A stretch of 64,000 nt of DNA from Mariniflexile sp044335535 (GTDB lineage Bacteria; Bacteroidota; Bacteroidia; Flavobacteriales; Flavobacteriaceae). The stretch lies in contig NZ_JBIQVZ010000001.1 in the NCBI RefSeq assembly GCF_044335535.1, positions 558,001 to 622,000 on the forward strand. Direction: 5' to 3'. Below, one piece after another: positions 8,584 through 16,880 of this stretch. A model generated the notes under the pieces. It saw only the letters and a program-made list of their open reading frames with translations. It searched no databases and was not told where the DNA came from. The position numbers and the translations under genes are program-made. Numbering within the stretch: position 1 is the first letter of the stretch; each line of letters opens with the position of its first letter.

Positions 8584-8970
8584 ATGGTTCAACAAGTTAC
8601 AAGAGGGATAAAAATTTCGGTGGAAACCACCTATGAAGGCTCATTTTATAAAAATTATAAAATACAATATGCCTTTGGCTATATCGTAACTATTGAAAAT
8701 CAAAGTAAAGACTCTGTTCAACTTAATGCACGCCATTGGGAAATTCTAGACGCATTAAATAACGTTGAAATTGTTTCTGGCGAAGGCGTTATTGGCAAAA
8801 AACCTGTTTTAAAACCAGGCGATTCGCACACCTACACCTCGGGTTGTTTACTAACCTCTCCATTTGGCGCTATGCAAGGGTACTATAGCATGGTAAACTT
8901 TACCACAACCAAAAACTTTAAAGTTACCATACCTACCTTTAAGTTAAGTGCTCCATTTGCTATCAATTAG
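8584..8970 (+). CDS. apaG: ApaG domain protein (Co2+/Mg2+ efflux-associated)
   Basis: 128 aa, full length for ApaG, an immunoglobulin-like beta-sandwich. The signature runs through YIVTIENQSKDSVQLNARHW, then EGVIGKKPVLKPGDSHTYTS and SPFGAMQGYYSM. Bacterial ApaG has been linked to divalent cation resistance and pyrophosphate binding, but its biochemical role is uncertain. No signal peptide, so it is cytoplasmic. It stands alone and converges on obg with 39 nt between stops. Confidence 0.95.
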   Translation: MVQQVTRGIKISVETTYEGSFYKNYKIQYAFGYIVTIENQSKDSVQLNARHWEILDALNNVEIVSGEGVIGKKPVLKPGDSHTYTSGCLLTSPFGAMQGYYSMVNFTTTKNFKVTIPTFKLSAPFAIN

Positions 8971-9009
8971 TCTGTAACTACTATTAGAGTCAACTAATTA
9001 AACAACAAA

Positions 9010-10008
9010 TTAATCATTTAACATTTTCCAGAGCTTATCTTTTAACTCTGTGATGCCTTGTTGAGCCACCGATGAAATAAACAGATATGGAATTGGCAAC
9101 TCGTTATCCAATAGTTCTTTCAATTCTGCTTTTAGCTCATCATCCAACATATCACATTTTGAAATGGCAATGAGACGATCTTTATCAAGCATTTCTGGGT
9201 TGTAGCGACGCAGTTCGTCTAACAAAATATCATATTGCTTCTTAATATCTGGCGCATCGGCAGGAATTAAAAACAACAGAATAGAATTACGCTCAATATG
9301 ACGCAAAAAGTAGTGCCCAAGTCCGCGTCCTTCGGCAGCGCCTTCAATAATTCCAGGAATATCTGCCATCACGAAAGTCTGAAAATCACGATATTTCACA
9401 ATTCCTAAGTTGGGCTTTAGCGTTGTAAACTCGTAATCGGCTATTTTTGGTTTTGCAGATGTCACCACAGACAATAAAGTTGATTTCCCCGCATTCGGGA
9501 AACCTACAAGTCCGACATCTGCAAGTACTTTCAGCTCTAAAGTAATATGCTTTTCTTCGTGCGGAATGCCTGGTTGTGCATAACGAGGTGTTTGGTTAGT
9601 AGCTGTTCTAAAATGCCAGTTACCTAAACCTCCTTTACCACCTTCGGCTATAATTTTTTCTTCACCATGCTCGGTGATTTCAAAAATAATATCGTTGGTT
9701 TCGGTATCGCGAACCACAGTTCCTAAAGGCACATCAACGTACTCGTCTACGCCATCGGCACCAAAACTACGGCTGCTCCCACCGTGTTCGCCATGACCTG
9801 CACGAATATGCTTTTTGAATTTTAAATGAAGAAGCGTCCAAAGATTTGAATTGCCTCGTAGGATAACATGACCTCCACGACCACCATCGCCCCCATCGGG
9901 ACCTCCTTTTTCGATAAATTTTTCACGATGCAAATGCGATGATCCTTTACCTCCATTACCAGAGCTAACAAACATTTTTACGTAATCAACAAAATTTCCT
10001 TCAGTCAT
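9010..10008 (-). CDS. obg: GTPase Obg/CgtA
   Basis: 332 aa ribosome-assembly GTPase. The N-terminal Gly-rich Obg fold covers about residues 1-158 (GNGGKGSSHLHREKF, GPDGGDGGRGGHVI). The G domain has a P-loop GFPNAGKST near residue 168, switch II DIPGIIEGA, and SKCD for guanine specificity. The C-terminal OCT domain found in many Obg proteins is absent, so the protein ends just after the G domain. It acts on the 50S subunit and in stress signalling. An octamer tandem repeat and an S23-type pseudogene lie upstream, then the hpt-adk fusion. Confidence 0.97.
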   Translation of the reverse strand: MTEGNFVDYVKMFVSSGNGGKGSSHLHREKFIEKGGPDGGDGGRGGHVILRGNSNLWTLLHLKFKKHIRAGHGEHGGSSRSFGADGVDEYVDVPLGTVVRDTETNDIIFEITEHGEEKIIAEGGKGGLGNWHFRTATNQTPRYAQPGIPHEEKHITLELKVLADVGLVGFPNAGKSTLLSVVTSAKPKIADYEFTTLKPNLGIVKYRDFQTFVMADIPGIIEGAAEGRGLGHYFLRHIERNSILLFLIPADAPDIKKQYDILLDELRRYNPEMLDKDRLIAISKCDMLDDELKAELKELLDNELPIPYLFISSVAQQGITELKDKLWKMLND

Positions 10009-10015
10009 GAAATGA

Positions 10016-10067
10016 GTTTAACTGTTTAATTGTTTAATCGTTTAACTGTTTAACTGTTAATTGTTTA
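10016..10067. repeat. AT-rich octamer tandem repeat
   Basis: About six imperfect head-to-tail copies of TGTTTAAY fill the gap between the obg start and the neighbouring pseudogene. It resembles short intergenic simple repeats and has no coding sense. Confidence 0.6.
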
Positions 10068-10419
10068 TTTGCGATTTTTTGAGCGCATTAATCATATTAG
10101 AAACTTTCAATATCCGCTCCCTTAAGAGCAAATACTCTGCTTCACTGATATAATTTAATCGATTTGAAATAATTACTTAACATAATAATTCCATAGTTGA
10201 ACTAAGTGCAATGGTTGAAAAATGAGCTTTATCTTTATTGGTAATTCTTGATGTGCCTTCAGCTATATTCGAAGAAATTGAGACAGATGACCTTCTCATT
10301 TGACTAATCATTCCGAATTTTTCTTCATTTGGAAACTCATTTGTGGCTTCATAAATTAATTCAACCAAATTAATAGATTCTTGCCAAACGTTCAGTTTTT
10401 CAAATGAATGCAAATACAC
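10057..10419 (-). pseudogene. four-helix bundle (S23/IVS-type) protein gene broken by one stop codon
   Basis: The reading frame starts at a GTG (10417-10419) and encodes SFEKLNVWQESINLVELIYE and then MRRSSVSISSNIAEG, the hallmark of the four-helix bundle family found inside 23S rRNA intervening sequences and as stand-alone genes. It stops at TAA 10177-10179 after 80 codons. The same frame continues without another stop to TAA 10057-10059, encoding RLNYISEAEYLLLRERILKV, which is the expected last helix. Read through, the product is 120 positions, the normal family size. A single C-to-T change (CAA to TAA) would explain the break. The protein as it stands lacks the fourth helix. Confidence 0.8.
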
Positions 10420-10455
10420 AATTACACGATTAAACTTTTAAACAAATCAACCAAA

Positions 10456-11565
10456 CTACAAGTTATCAATAACATCACTTAAACGCACTGTAATATCTTC
10501 AATACTACCTACACCATCAACACCAAAATATTTATTTTGTGCTGAATAGTAATCTTTTAAAATGGCCGTTTTATCGTAATACTCTTTAATGCGATTCCTT
10601 ATAATAGATTCGTCTGCATCATCAGCACGCCCGCTAGTTTTTCCTCTACCAATTAGGCGTTTTACTAAAATTTCATCATCAACTTCTAAAGCGACCATCG
10701 CATTGATTGAAGAATCTTTGCTCTCCAATAATTTATCTAAAGCTTCAGCTTGTGCATTGGTACGTGGAAATCCATCAAATATAAAACCATTAGCTGAAGC
10801 ATTTTTTTCAACTTCGGCATTTAACATATCAATTGTTACCTGGTCTGGAACCAACTCGCCTTTATCCATATACGATTTAGCCAACATGCCTAAAGCAGTT
10901 TCGTTTTTAATATTAAATCTAAAAACATCGCCTGTAGAGATGTGTACTAAATTATATTTTGTTTTTAAAAATTCTGCTTGCGTGCCTTTTCCAGCGCCTG
11001 GAGGTCCGAATAGTACTAAATTTGTCATGAATTGTGTTTCTTTTATTTGATAGACTTCTGGTATATTTCTTCCTAACCCGTCATAGTCCAAGCCATAACC
11101 TACTATGAATTTGTTTGGAATTTCTATACCTATATAATGTAGTTTATAATCTTTTTTATAAGCTTCGGGCTTGTAAAACAAGGTGGCTATTTTTAACGAT
11201 TTCACCTGTTCATCTTTAAAAATGCGGTGCACTTCTGCCAACGTATTTCCAGTATCAATAATATCTTCTAAAACAACAACCGTGCGCCCTGTTAAATCTT
11301 GTGTTAACCCGATTAAACGCTGAATATCTTCGGTAGATTTAACACCTTCATACGAAGCCAATTTAATAAACGTCACCTCACATGGTTTCGGGTACTTTTT
11401 TACAAAATCGCTCACCACCATAAACGAGCCATTTAAGATACCAACAAACACAGGAATTTCGTCTCCAACATCGTTAGCTATTTCGTTTGCCATACACTCC
11501 ATAGCCGCATCTATTTCCTTAGCTGAAATAAATGGTTTAAAATATTTGTCGTGTAGCTTTATCAC
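10456..11565 (-). CDS. fused hypoxanthine phosphoribosyltransferase-adenylate kinase
   Basis: 369 aa with two complete enzymes. Residues 1 to about 175 are a HPRT with the PRPP motif VVVLEDIIDTGNTL and the base-binding end VGYGLDYDGLGRNIPEVY. Residues from about 180 are a short-lid adenylate kinase with P-loop GPPGAGKGTQ, FDGFPRT and LIGRGKTSGRADD. No stop or frameshift separates them; the adk part begins at an internal Met (11026-11028). HPRT converts hypoxanthine or guanine to IMP or GMP, and AdK interconverts AMP, ATP and ADP, so the fusion links purine salvage to nucleotide balance. The start is GTG, with a TATCTTTG -7 box at 11588-11595. A separate adk product by internal initiation is possible. 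Confidence 0.93.
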   Translation of the reverse strand: MIKLHDKYFKPFISAKEIDAAMECMANEIANDVGDEIPVFVGILNGSFMVVSDFVKKYPKPCEVTFIKLASYEGVKSTEDIQRLIGLTQDLTGRTVVVLEDIIDTGNTLAEVHRIFKDEQVKSLKIATLFYKPEAYKKDYKLHYIGIEIPNKFIVGYGLDYDGLGRNIPEVYQIKETQFMTNLVLFGPPGAGKGTQAEFLKTKYNLVHISTGDVFRFNIKNETALGMLAKSYMDKGELVPDQVTIDMLNAEVEKNASANGFIFDGFPRTNAQAEALDKLLESKDSSINAMVALEVDDEILVKRLIGRGKTSGRADDADESIIRNRIKEYYDKTAILKDYYSAQNKYFGVDGVGSIEDITVRLSDVIDNL

Positions 11566-11659
11566 AGTTAGTCATTTTTGGAAGCTGCAAAGATAATCAA
11601 TAGATTAAGTAATAACGATTTTTTGAATTACGATTTAGGCACAAATTGATATTTAAGTG

Positions 11660-11667
11660 TATTTTTG
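11660..11667 (+). promoter_or_regulatory. -7 box (TATTTTTG) upstream of purK
   Basis: TATTTTTG fits TAnnTTTG and lies 124 nt upstream of purK in the divergent region with hpt-adk. A 26-codon ORF (11701-11781) lies between this box and purK. No well-spaced TTG element was found. Confidence 0.4.
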
Positions 11668-11700
11668 CATTGCATTAAACGATTTTAGTATTAAAAACAC

Positions 11701-11781
11701 ATGAACCGAGCCACAATAACTATTTTAATAGTTGTTAAAATAATTTTATGGCAAATACATGTAGCCTGTAAAAAACAATAG
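11701..11781 (+). CDS. possible 26-codon upstream ORF before purK
   Basis: ATG to TAG, encoding a short hydrophobic peptide with a basic end (ITILIVVKIILW, then CKKQ). It ends 9 nt before the purK start, so it could be a translated leader, but no regulatory hairpin or biased codon run accompanies it. Chance ORF is the simplest explanation. Confidence 0.2.
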   Translation: MNRATITILIVVKIILWQIHVACKKQ

Positions 11782-11790
11782 AAACAACGC

Positions 11791-12945
11791 ATGAATTATT
11801 TTTCTTCAAATTTTAAACTTGGTATTCTTGGTGGTGGCCAATTAGGCAAAATGTTACTTAACGATACTCGAAAATTTGATATTTACACCTGTGTTTTAGA
11901 TGCGAGTAATGAAGCACCTTGTAAAATTGCCAGCAACGAATTTCATTTAGGCGATTTAATGGATTTTGAAGCAGTTTATAATTTCGGAAAGCAGGTTGAT
12001 GTGCTTACAATTGAAATAGAAAACGTTAATATTGATGCGTTGGAAGCGCTTGAAAAAGAAGGCAAAAAGGTATATCCGTCTTCAAAAACGCTACGTACCA
12101 TTCAAAATAAAGCAACTCAAAAACTATTTTACATCGATCATAATTTACCAACAGCACCGTTTTCACGATTTGCTTATACATCTGAAATTAAAGAAGCTAT
12201 TAATCATGGTGGTTTATCGCTTCCTTTCGTTTGGAAGTGTACGCAATTTGGATATGATGGCACAGGAGTTAAAATCGTAAAATCGATTCAAGATTTAGAA
12301 GGATTGCCTAATGTAGAATGTATTGCAGAAAACTTAGTGCCTTTTAAAAACGAATTAGCTGTTATTGTAGCTCGTAACGCATCAGGGGAAACCAAAACAT
12401 TTCCAGTTGTTGAAATGGAATTTCACCCAGAAGCCAACCAAGTAGAATATGTTATTTGTCCTGCAAGAATTCCAGACGCTGTTGCAAAAAAAGCGGTAGA
12501 AGTCGCCTTAAAAACTTCAAAAGCTTACAATCACGTCGGGTTATTGGCTGTTGAAATGTTTCAAACGCAAAATGACGATATTTTAATAAACGAAGTGGCA
12601 CCAAGACCACATAATTCTGGTCATCAAACGATTGAAGCGAGCTATACGTCTCAATTCGAACAACATTTAAGAGCTATTTTAAATTTGCCTTTAGGAAGAA
12701 CCGATAGCAAAGTAGGCGGTGTCATGGTAAATTTGGTGGGCGCAGAAGGTTTTAGTGGCAATGTTGTTTATGAAAACATGGAAGCTATTATGAATTTAGA
12801 GGGAGTTACACCACATATTTACGGCAAAAAACAAACCAGACCTTTTAGAAAAATGGGACATGTAACCATTGTGAATGAAGATTTAAACGAAGCGCGACGT
12901 ATTGCCGAAGAAGTTAAAAATACGATTAAAGTGATTAGCAAATAA
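11791..12945 (+). CDS. purK: 5-(carboxyamino)imidazole ribonucleotide synthase
   Basis: 384 aa ATP-grasp enzyme that makes N5-CAIR from AIR, ATP and bicarbonate in purine synthesis. The N-terminal GILGGGQLGKML is the PurK start. The ATP-grasp core has LPFVWKCTQFGYDGTGV and NEVAPRPHNSGHQTIEA, followed by the C-terminal FRKMGHVTIV. It is the first gene of a purK-RhuM/Fic-purE arrangement; PurE uses its product. The 113-bp gap after it is longer than usual for purK-purE and leads into the intruding RhuM/Fic gene. Confidence 0.97.
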   Translation: MNYFSSNFKLGILGGGQLGKMLLNDTRKFDIYTCVLDASNEAPCKIASNEFHLGDLMDFEAVYNFGKQVDVLTIEIENVNIDALEALEKEGKKVYPSSKTLRTIQNKATQKLFYIDHNLPTAPFSRFAYTSEIKEAINHGGLSLPFVWKCTQFGYDGTGVKIVKSIQDLEGLPNVECIAENLVPFKNELAVIVARNASGETKTFPVVEMEFHPEANQVEYVICPARIPDAVAKKAVEVALKTSKAYNHVGLLAVEMFQTQNDDILINEVAPRPHNSGHQTIEASYTSQFEQHLRAILNLPLGRTDSKVGGVMVNLVGAEGFSGNVVYENMEAIMNLEGVTPHIYGKKQTRPFRKMGHVTIVNEDLNEARRIAEEVKNTIKVISK

Positions 12946-13058
12946 TACATATCTCCCCTGCGCAGTCAAGGGAAAATTTTAACTATTTTAAATTGATTTA
13001 GGTTTCAACTGCCCTCAAGATGAAATAAATTGAAATTTTATTAATAAAAACAGATAAA

Positions 13059-14030
13059 ATGGATTCTAGCCGAATTATTATTTACAAAAAAGAGAATGAA
13101 ATTCAAGTTGAAGTTCTCTTGGAAAGTGAATCACTTTGGCTAAATTTAAACCAAATTTCATCACTTTTTGACAGAGATAAATCTGTAATATCTAGACACA
13201 TAAAAAATATTTATAAAGAAGAAGAGCTACCTGAATATGCAACAGTTGCAAAAAATGCAACAGTTCAAATTGAAGGAAATAGAGAAGTTATTAGACAAAT
13301 AGAGTTTTACAATTTAGATGTTATATTGGCGATAGGCTATCGGGTAAGTTCATCTAAAGGCACACAATTTAGAATTTGGGCAAATAAAATCCTTAAAGCT
13401 CATTTAATAGATGGCTACACACAGAATGAAAAGCGTTTGGAACAATTAAAAAAAACTATTCAGTTAATAAGCCGAACATCAAAAAGCAATGCCCTTTTAG
13501 AAAATAATTCAAGTAGCCTTATTAACATTTTGGACGATTATACCAAAGCCTTAGATATTTTAGATGATTACGACCACCAACGTTTAAAAAAAGAGGTTTC
13601 AACAAATGAGGTTATCTTTAAAATAAATTATAACGAAGCTATTTCTGCAATTGAGATGTTGAGGTTGAAATTTGGCGCATCTTCACTATTTGGTAATGAA
13701 AAAGATGCTTCTTTCAGAAGTTCCATTGCGGTTATAGACCAAACGTTTGATGGGAATGAGTTGTATCCTAGTATTGAAGAAAAAGCAGCAAACCTCTTAT
13801 ATTTAGTAGTAAAAAACCATTCTTTTAGTGATGGAAATAAACGAATTGCTGCGTGGTTATTTGTTTGGTATCTCGATAAAAATCAATTTCTTTATAAAAC
13901 TAATGCTTCAAAAAAGATAACGAATACAACACTGGTAGCACTCACTTTAATGATTGCGGAAAGCAATCCTAAAGAAAAAGAGTTGATAATAAACATCATT
14001 ATAAATTTAATTAATTCAGGAAATGAATAA
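13059..14030 (+). CDS. RhuM-Fic/DOC fusion protein (putative toxin or virulence-type protein)
   Basis: 323 aa with two parts. Residues about 1-125 are the RhuM domain (LWLNLNQISSLFDRDKSVIS, VSSSKGTQFRIWANKILKAH). Residues about 215-320 are a Fic/DOC domain with the motif HSFSDGNKR at 254-262, in the DOC-like form with Lys where classic Fic has Gly. Fic proteins modify targets with AMP or phosphate using this His; the target here is unknown. No antitoxin gene is adjacent. The gene lies between purK and purE and its stop region overlaps the purE start by 8 nt (ATGAATAA), so both are on one message. The name comes from homologues near Salmonella virulence genes and proves no virulence role. Confidence 0.85.
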   Translation: MDSSRIIIYKKENEIQVEVLLESESLWLNLNQISSLFDRDKSVISRHIKNIYKEEELPEYATVAKNATVQIEGNREVIRQIEFYNLDVILAIGYRVSSSKGTQFRIWANKILKAHLIDGYTQNEKRLEQLKKTIQLISRTSKSNALLENNSSSLINILDDYTKALDILDDYDHQRLKKEVSTNEVIFKINYNEAISAIEMLRLKFGASSLFGNEKDASFRSSIAVIDQTFDGNELYPSIEEKAANLLYLVVKNHSFSDGNKRIAAWLFVWYLDKNQFLYKTNASKKITNTTLVALTLMIAESNPKEKELIINIIINLINSGNE

Positions 14031-14505
14031 AGTAGGAGTTATTATGGGAAGCAAAAGCGATTTGCCAGTAATGCAAGACGCTATTGATATTTTAAAAGAT
14101 TTTAATATAGAGGTTGAAGTTGATATTGTATCAGCACACCGCACCCCTGAAAAACTATTCGATTATGGTAAACATGCACATACCAAAGGTTTTGCTGTTA
14201 TTATAGCCGGCGCTGGAGGTGCAGCACATTTACCGGGCATGATTGCGTCTTTATCACCACTACCTGTTATTGGAGTACCTGTAAAAAGCAGTAATTCTAT
14301 TGATGGGTGGGATTCCATATTATCCATTCTACAGATGCCGGGTGGTGTTCCCGTTGCAACGGTGGCATTAAACGGTGCAAAAAACGCTGGAATATTAGCC
14401 GCTCAAATTATCGGCTCAAACGATCTTGCTGTTTTAAACAAAATAATAGACTATAAAGAATCCTTAAAACAAAAAGTTTACGAATCGGCTAAAGATTTAA
14501 AATAA
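14023..14505 (+). CDS. purE: N5-carboxyaminoimidazole ribonucleotide mutase
   Basis: 160 aa class I PurE, which converts N5-CAIR to CAIR. Active-site segments are GVIMGSKSDLPVM at the start, SAHRTPEKLFDY, the glycine-rich IIAGAGGAAHLPGM and GVPVATVALNGAKNAG. Full length. Its ATG lies inside the last codons of the RhuM/Fic gene, so its translation probably depends on that gene. A hairpin terminator follows directly. Confidence 0.97.
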   Translation: MNKVGVIMGSKSDLPVMQDAIDILKDFNIEVEVDIVSAHRTPEKLFDYGKHAHTKGFAVIIAGAGGAAHLPGMIASLSPLPVIGVPVKSSNSIDGWDSILSILQMPGGVPVATVALNGAKNAGILAAQIIGSNDLAVLNKIIDYKESLKQKVYESAKDLK

Positions 14506-14507
14506 AA

Positions 14508-14534
14508 AAAACCTTGAGGGGAACCCAAGGTTTT
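14508..14534 (+). terminator. terminator of the pur operon
   Basis: Stem AAAACCTTG (14508-14516) with CAAGGTTTT (14526-14534), 9 bp, 9-nt loop, 3 nt after the purE stop codon. Confidence 0.8.
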
Positions 14535-14599
14535 CTAGCTATTAAGAATAATTTTATGAGTTAGTCACTCTTCAAATTGTGCCACAAAAATATAAAAAT

Positions 14600-14621
14600 A
14601 TTATTATGTATGCATAATAAT
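14600..14621. promoter_or_regulatory. perfect palindrome upstream of the M3 peptidase gene
   Basis: ATTATTATG (14600-14608) and CATAATAAT (14613-14621) form a 9-bp inverted repeat around a 4-nt centre, 29 nt before the start codon. It could be an operator, but such AT-rich palindromes can occur by chance. Confidence 0.35.
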
Positions 14622-14650
14622 GTTTTATTTTTTAATTTATTACATTTAAA

Positions 14651-16708
14651 ATGATAAAGAATATCTTACTAAAACCATTTGAAACCCCTTATAATTCAGC
14701 ACCATTTTCAAAAATTAAAAATGACCATTTTCTTCCTGCATTTAAGCAATGTATTGAAGAAGCCAAAATCGAAATTGATGCTATTGCCAACAATATAGAA
14801 ATTCCAAACTTTAAAAACACTATTGAAGCTCTAGAGTTTTCGGGTGAACAATTAGATAGAATTTCGAACATCTTTTTTAATTTGAATTCTGCCGAAACCA
14901 ACGATACCATTCAAAAAATAGCACAGGACGTATCACCTCTTTTATCCGAATTCAGTAATGACATCACATTAAACGAGGCGCTTTTCAAACGTATAAAATC
15001 GGTTTATGATTCTAAAGACAGTTTAAGTTTAACCACAGAACAACAAACATTACTTGACAAAAAATACAAGAGTTTTTCAAGAAATGGTGCTAATTTACCT
15101 GAAGATAAAAAAGAAAAACTTCGCGAAATTGATAAAGAATTGAGCAAGTTAAAGTTGAAATTTGGAGAAAACGTATTAGCCGAAACCAATAAGTTCGACA
15201 TGCTAATTACCGATGAATCTGAATTATCCGGATTACCTGAAGGCACCATTGAAGCAGCAAAACAATTAGCAGAAAGCAAAAAAAAGGAAGGTTGGCTGTT
15301 TACTTTAGATTACCCAAGTTATATTCCTTTTGTCACCTATGCAGATAATAGAGAACTTCGTAAAAAAATAACACTTGCTGCTGGAAGCAAAGGATTTAAT
15401 AATGATGCTTTAGATAATCAAGATATTGTTTTGAAAATTGCAAAACTTAGGTTTGAACGTGCCAATTTATTAGGCTACAAAACCCATGCGCATTTTGTTT
15501 TGGAAGAACGCATGGCAAAAACACCCGAAAAAGTTGAGAGCTTTTTAAATGAATTGCTTGAAAAAGCCAAACCTGCTGCAGAAAAAGAATTTAATACCCT
15601 TCAAAATTTCGCCAAAGAGTTACACGGCATCGAGCAACTTGAAAAATGGGACGGTCCTTATTATTCAGAAAAATTAAAGCAAAAGCTTTTTAATTTAGAT
15701 GATGAACTATTGAAACCCTATTTCAAGCTAGAGAATGTTATTGATGGTGCTTTTGCTATTGCAAATAAATTATTCGATTTAAATTTTGAAGAAATCAAAG
15801 ACATCGATAAATATCATGAAGATGTTTTAACTTACAAAGTAACCGACAATAAAGGTGACTTAGTATCTATTTTTTACGCCGATTTCTTCCCTAGATCAGG
15901 AAAACGCAATGGTGCGTGGATGACTTCCTTTAAACCACAATCTATTAAAAACGGAAAAAATAACAGACCGCATATATCTATAGTTTGCAACTTCACAAAA
16001 CCCATCCCTGCGAAGGCAGGGAAAAGCAAACCATCGCTATTAACTTTTAACGAAGTAACCACCTTATTTCACGAGTTTGGGCACGCCTTACATGGCATGC
16101 TTGCCAATACCACCTACCCCAGTTTATCTGGCACCAGTGTGTTTTGGGATTTTGTAGAACTGCCAAGTCAGGTTCTGGAAAACTGGTGTTATGAAAAAGA
16201 TGCCTTATCGTTATTTGCTATACATTATAAAACCGGTGAGGTTATCCCAATGGATTTGGTTGAAAAAATAAAAGAGTCGGCTACTTTTCAGCAAGGGATG
16301 CAAACTTTACGTCAAATTAGTTTTGGTTTATTAGATATGAGTTGGCATGGTAACAATCCAACAAATATTACAAATGTAAAGGCACACGAAGTTGAAGCGT
16401 TTAAAAACACCACATTATATCCAGAAGTTGCTGAAAACTGTATGAGTACGGCTTTTTCCCATATTTTTCAAGGCGGGTATTCATCAGGCTATTATAGTTA
16501 CAAATGGGCAGAAGTTTTAGATGCCGATGCTTTTGAATACTTTAAAGAAGTAGGTGTTTTCAACAAGGACATTGCCAATAAATTCAAAAGCAATGTACTA
16601 TCTCAAGGAGGAACAGAAGACCCTATGATACTTTACAAACGCTTTCGCGGAAAAGAACCTCAACCTGAAGCGTTACTGAGACGGGCAGGGCTAATTGAAG
16701 CAAAATAA
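14651..16708 (+). CDS. M3 family metallopeptidase (peptidyl-dipeptidase Dcp/oligopeptidase A type)
   Basis: 685 aa zinc oligopeptidase. The zinc motif HEFGH is at residues 474-478, followed by SGTSVFWDFVELPSQVLENW with the third ligand Glu. The C-terminal FRGKEPQPEALLRRAGL is typical of Dcp/PrlC. No signal peptide is clear, so it is probably cytoplasmic and clears short peptides. Odd: residues 452-457, Ile-Pro-Ala-Lys-Ala-Gly, are encoded by a 16-bp palindrome (16006-16021) shared with the 3' end of the SprT-like gene at 36761. In my memory of family members this spot reads directly from NFTKP to KPSLLTF. The insertion is in frame and about 17 residues before the zinc site, apparently in a surface loop. 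Confidence 0.93.
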   Translation: MIKNILLKPFETPYNSAPFSKIKNDHFLPAFKQCIEEAKIEIDAIANNIEIPNFKNTIEALEFSGEQLDRISNIFFNLNSAETNDTIQKIAQDVSPLLSEFSNDITLNEALFKRIKSVYDSKDSLSLTTEQQTLLDKKYKSFSRNGANLPEDKKEKLREIDKELSKLKLKFGENVLAETNKFDMLITDESELSGLPEGTIEAAKQLAESKKKEGWLFTLDYPSYIPFVTYADNRELRKKITLAAGSKGFNNDALDNQDIVLKIAKLRFERANLLGYKTHAHFVLEERMAKTPEKVESFLNELLEKAKPAAEKEFNTLQNFAKELHGIEQLEKWDGPYYSEKLKQKLFNLDDELLKPYFKLENVIDGAFAIANKLFDLNFEEIKDIDKYHEDVLTYKVTDNKGDLVSIFYADFFPRSGKRNGAWMTSFKPQSIKNGKNNRPHISIVCNFTKPIPAKAGKSKPSLLTFNEVTTLFHEFGHALHGMLANTTYPSLSGTSVFWDFVELPSQVLENWCYEKDALSLFAIHYKTGEVIPMDLVEKIKESATFQQGMQTLRQISFGLLDMSWHGNNPTNITNVKAHEVEAFKNTTLYPEVAENCMSTAFSHIFQGGYSSGYYSYKWAEVLDADAFEYFKEVGVFNKDIANKFKSNVLSQGGTEDPMILYKRFRGKEPQPEALLRRAGLIEAK
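16006..16021 (+). repeat. IPAKAG-coding palindromic repeat, copy 1 (inside M3 peptidase)
   Basis: CCCTGC-GAAG-GCAGGG, a perfect 6-bp stem with tetraloop. With the preceding ATC it is read as Ile-Pro-Ala-Lys-Ala-Gly in the peptidase frame. The loop and inner stem are shared with copies at 36768-36787 and 46540-46559. Confidence 0.85.
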
Positions 16709-16710
16709 TA

Positions 16711-16752
16711 CCATTTAAGGTTGAATTTCGCAGTTCAACCTTTTGAAATGGT
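16711..16752 (+). terminator. hairpin downstream of the M3 peptidase gene, likely terminator
   Basis: AAGGTTGAA (16717-16725) and TTCAACCTT (16734-16742) form a perfect 9-bp stem ending in TTTT, within a wider pairing of CCATTT with AAATGG. It starts 3 nt after the peptidase stop region. Confidence 0.65.
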
Positions 16753-16818
16753 TTAAACTTTTACGATTGAAGCGAAAATCAGTCATTTTTAGCCAATTAG
16801 AAAAGTTTAAACCATTTC
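16745..16818 (+). mobile_element. 74-bp MITE derivative (internally deleted copy of the 160-bp family)
   Basis: The ends GAAATGGTTTAAACTTTT (16745-16762) and AAAAGTTTAAACCATTTC (16801-16818) are perfect 18-bp inverted repeats. The interior (GATTGAAGCGAAAAT, then ATTTTTAGCCAATTAGAAAAG) matches the left and right parts of the 160-bp copies at 51234 and 58631 with the centre missing. No coding capacity. Confidence 0.7.
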
Positions 16819-16830
16819 ATTATTTCAAAA

Positions 16831-16858
16831 TAAACTTTCAATAATTATTGAAAGTTTA
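16831..16858. promoter_or_regulatory. 28-bp perfect palindromic operator of the GbsR-type regulator
   Basis: TAAACTTTCAATAA (16831-16844) is followed directly by its exact reverse complement (16845-16858). It lies 22 nt upstream of the regulator's ATG and covers the -33 TTG of its promoter. A slightly degenerate copy sits after the gene at 17400-17421. Both facts suggest autoregulation. Confidence 0.8.
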
Positions 16859-16876
16859 AAAATTATTATATATTTG
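16848..16876 (+). promoter_or_regulatory. promoter of the GbsR-type regulator
   Basis: TTG at 16848-16850, 18-bp spacer, TATATTTG at 16869-16876, which fits the Bacteroidota TTG-N17-23-TAnnTTTG pattern. The expected start of transcription is at or next to the ATG (16881), implying a very short or absent leader. Confidence 0.65.
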
Positions 16877-16880
16877 TACT

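Noticed and set aside
12946..13058. Possible palindrome or terminator between purK and the RhuM/Fic gene
   Set aside because: Only four paired bases (CCCT/AGGG) around a long loop and no T-tract; read-through to purE seems likely.
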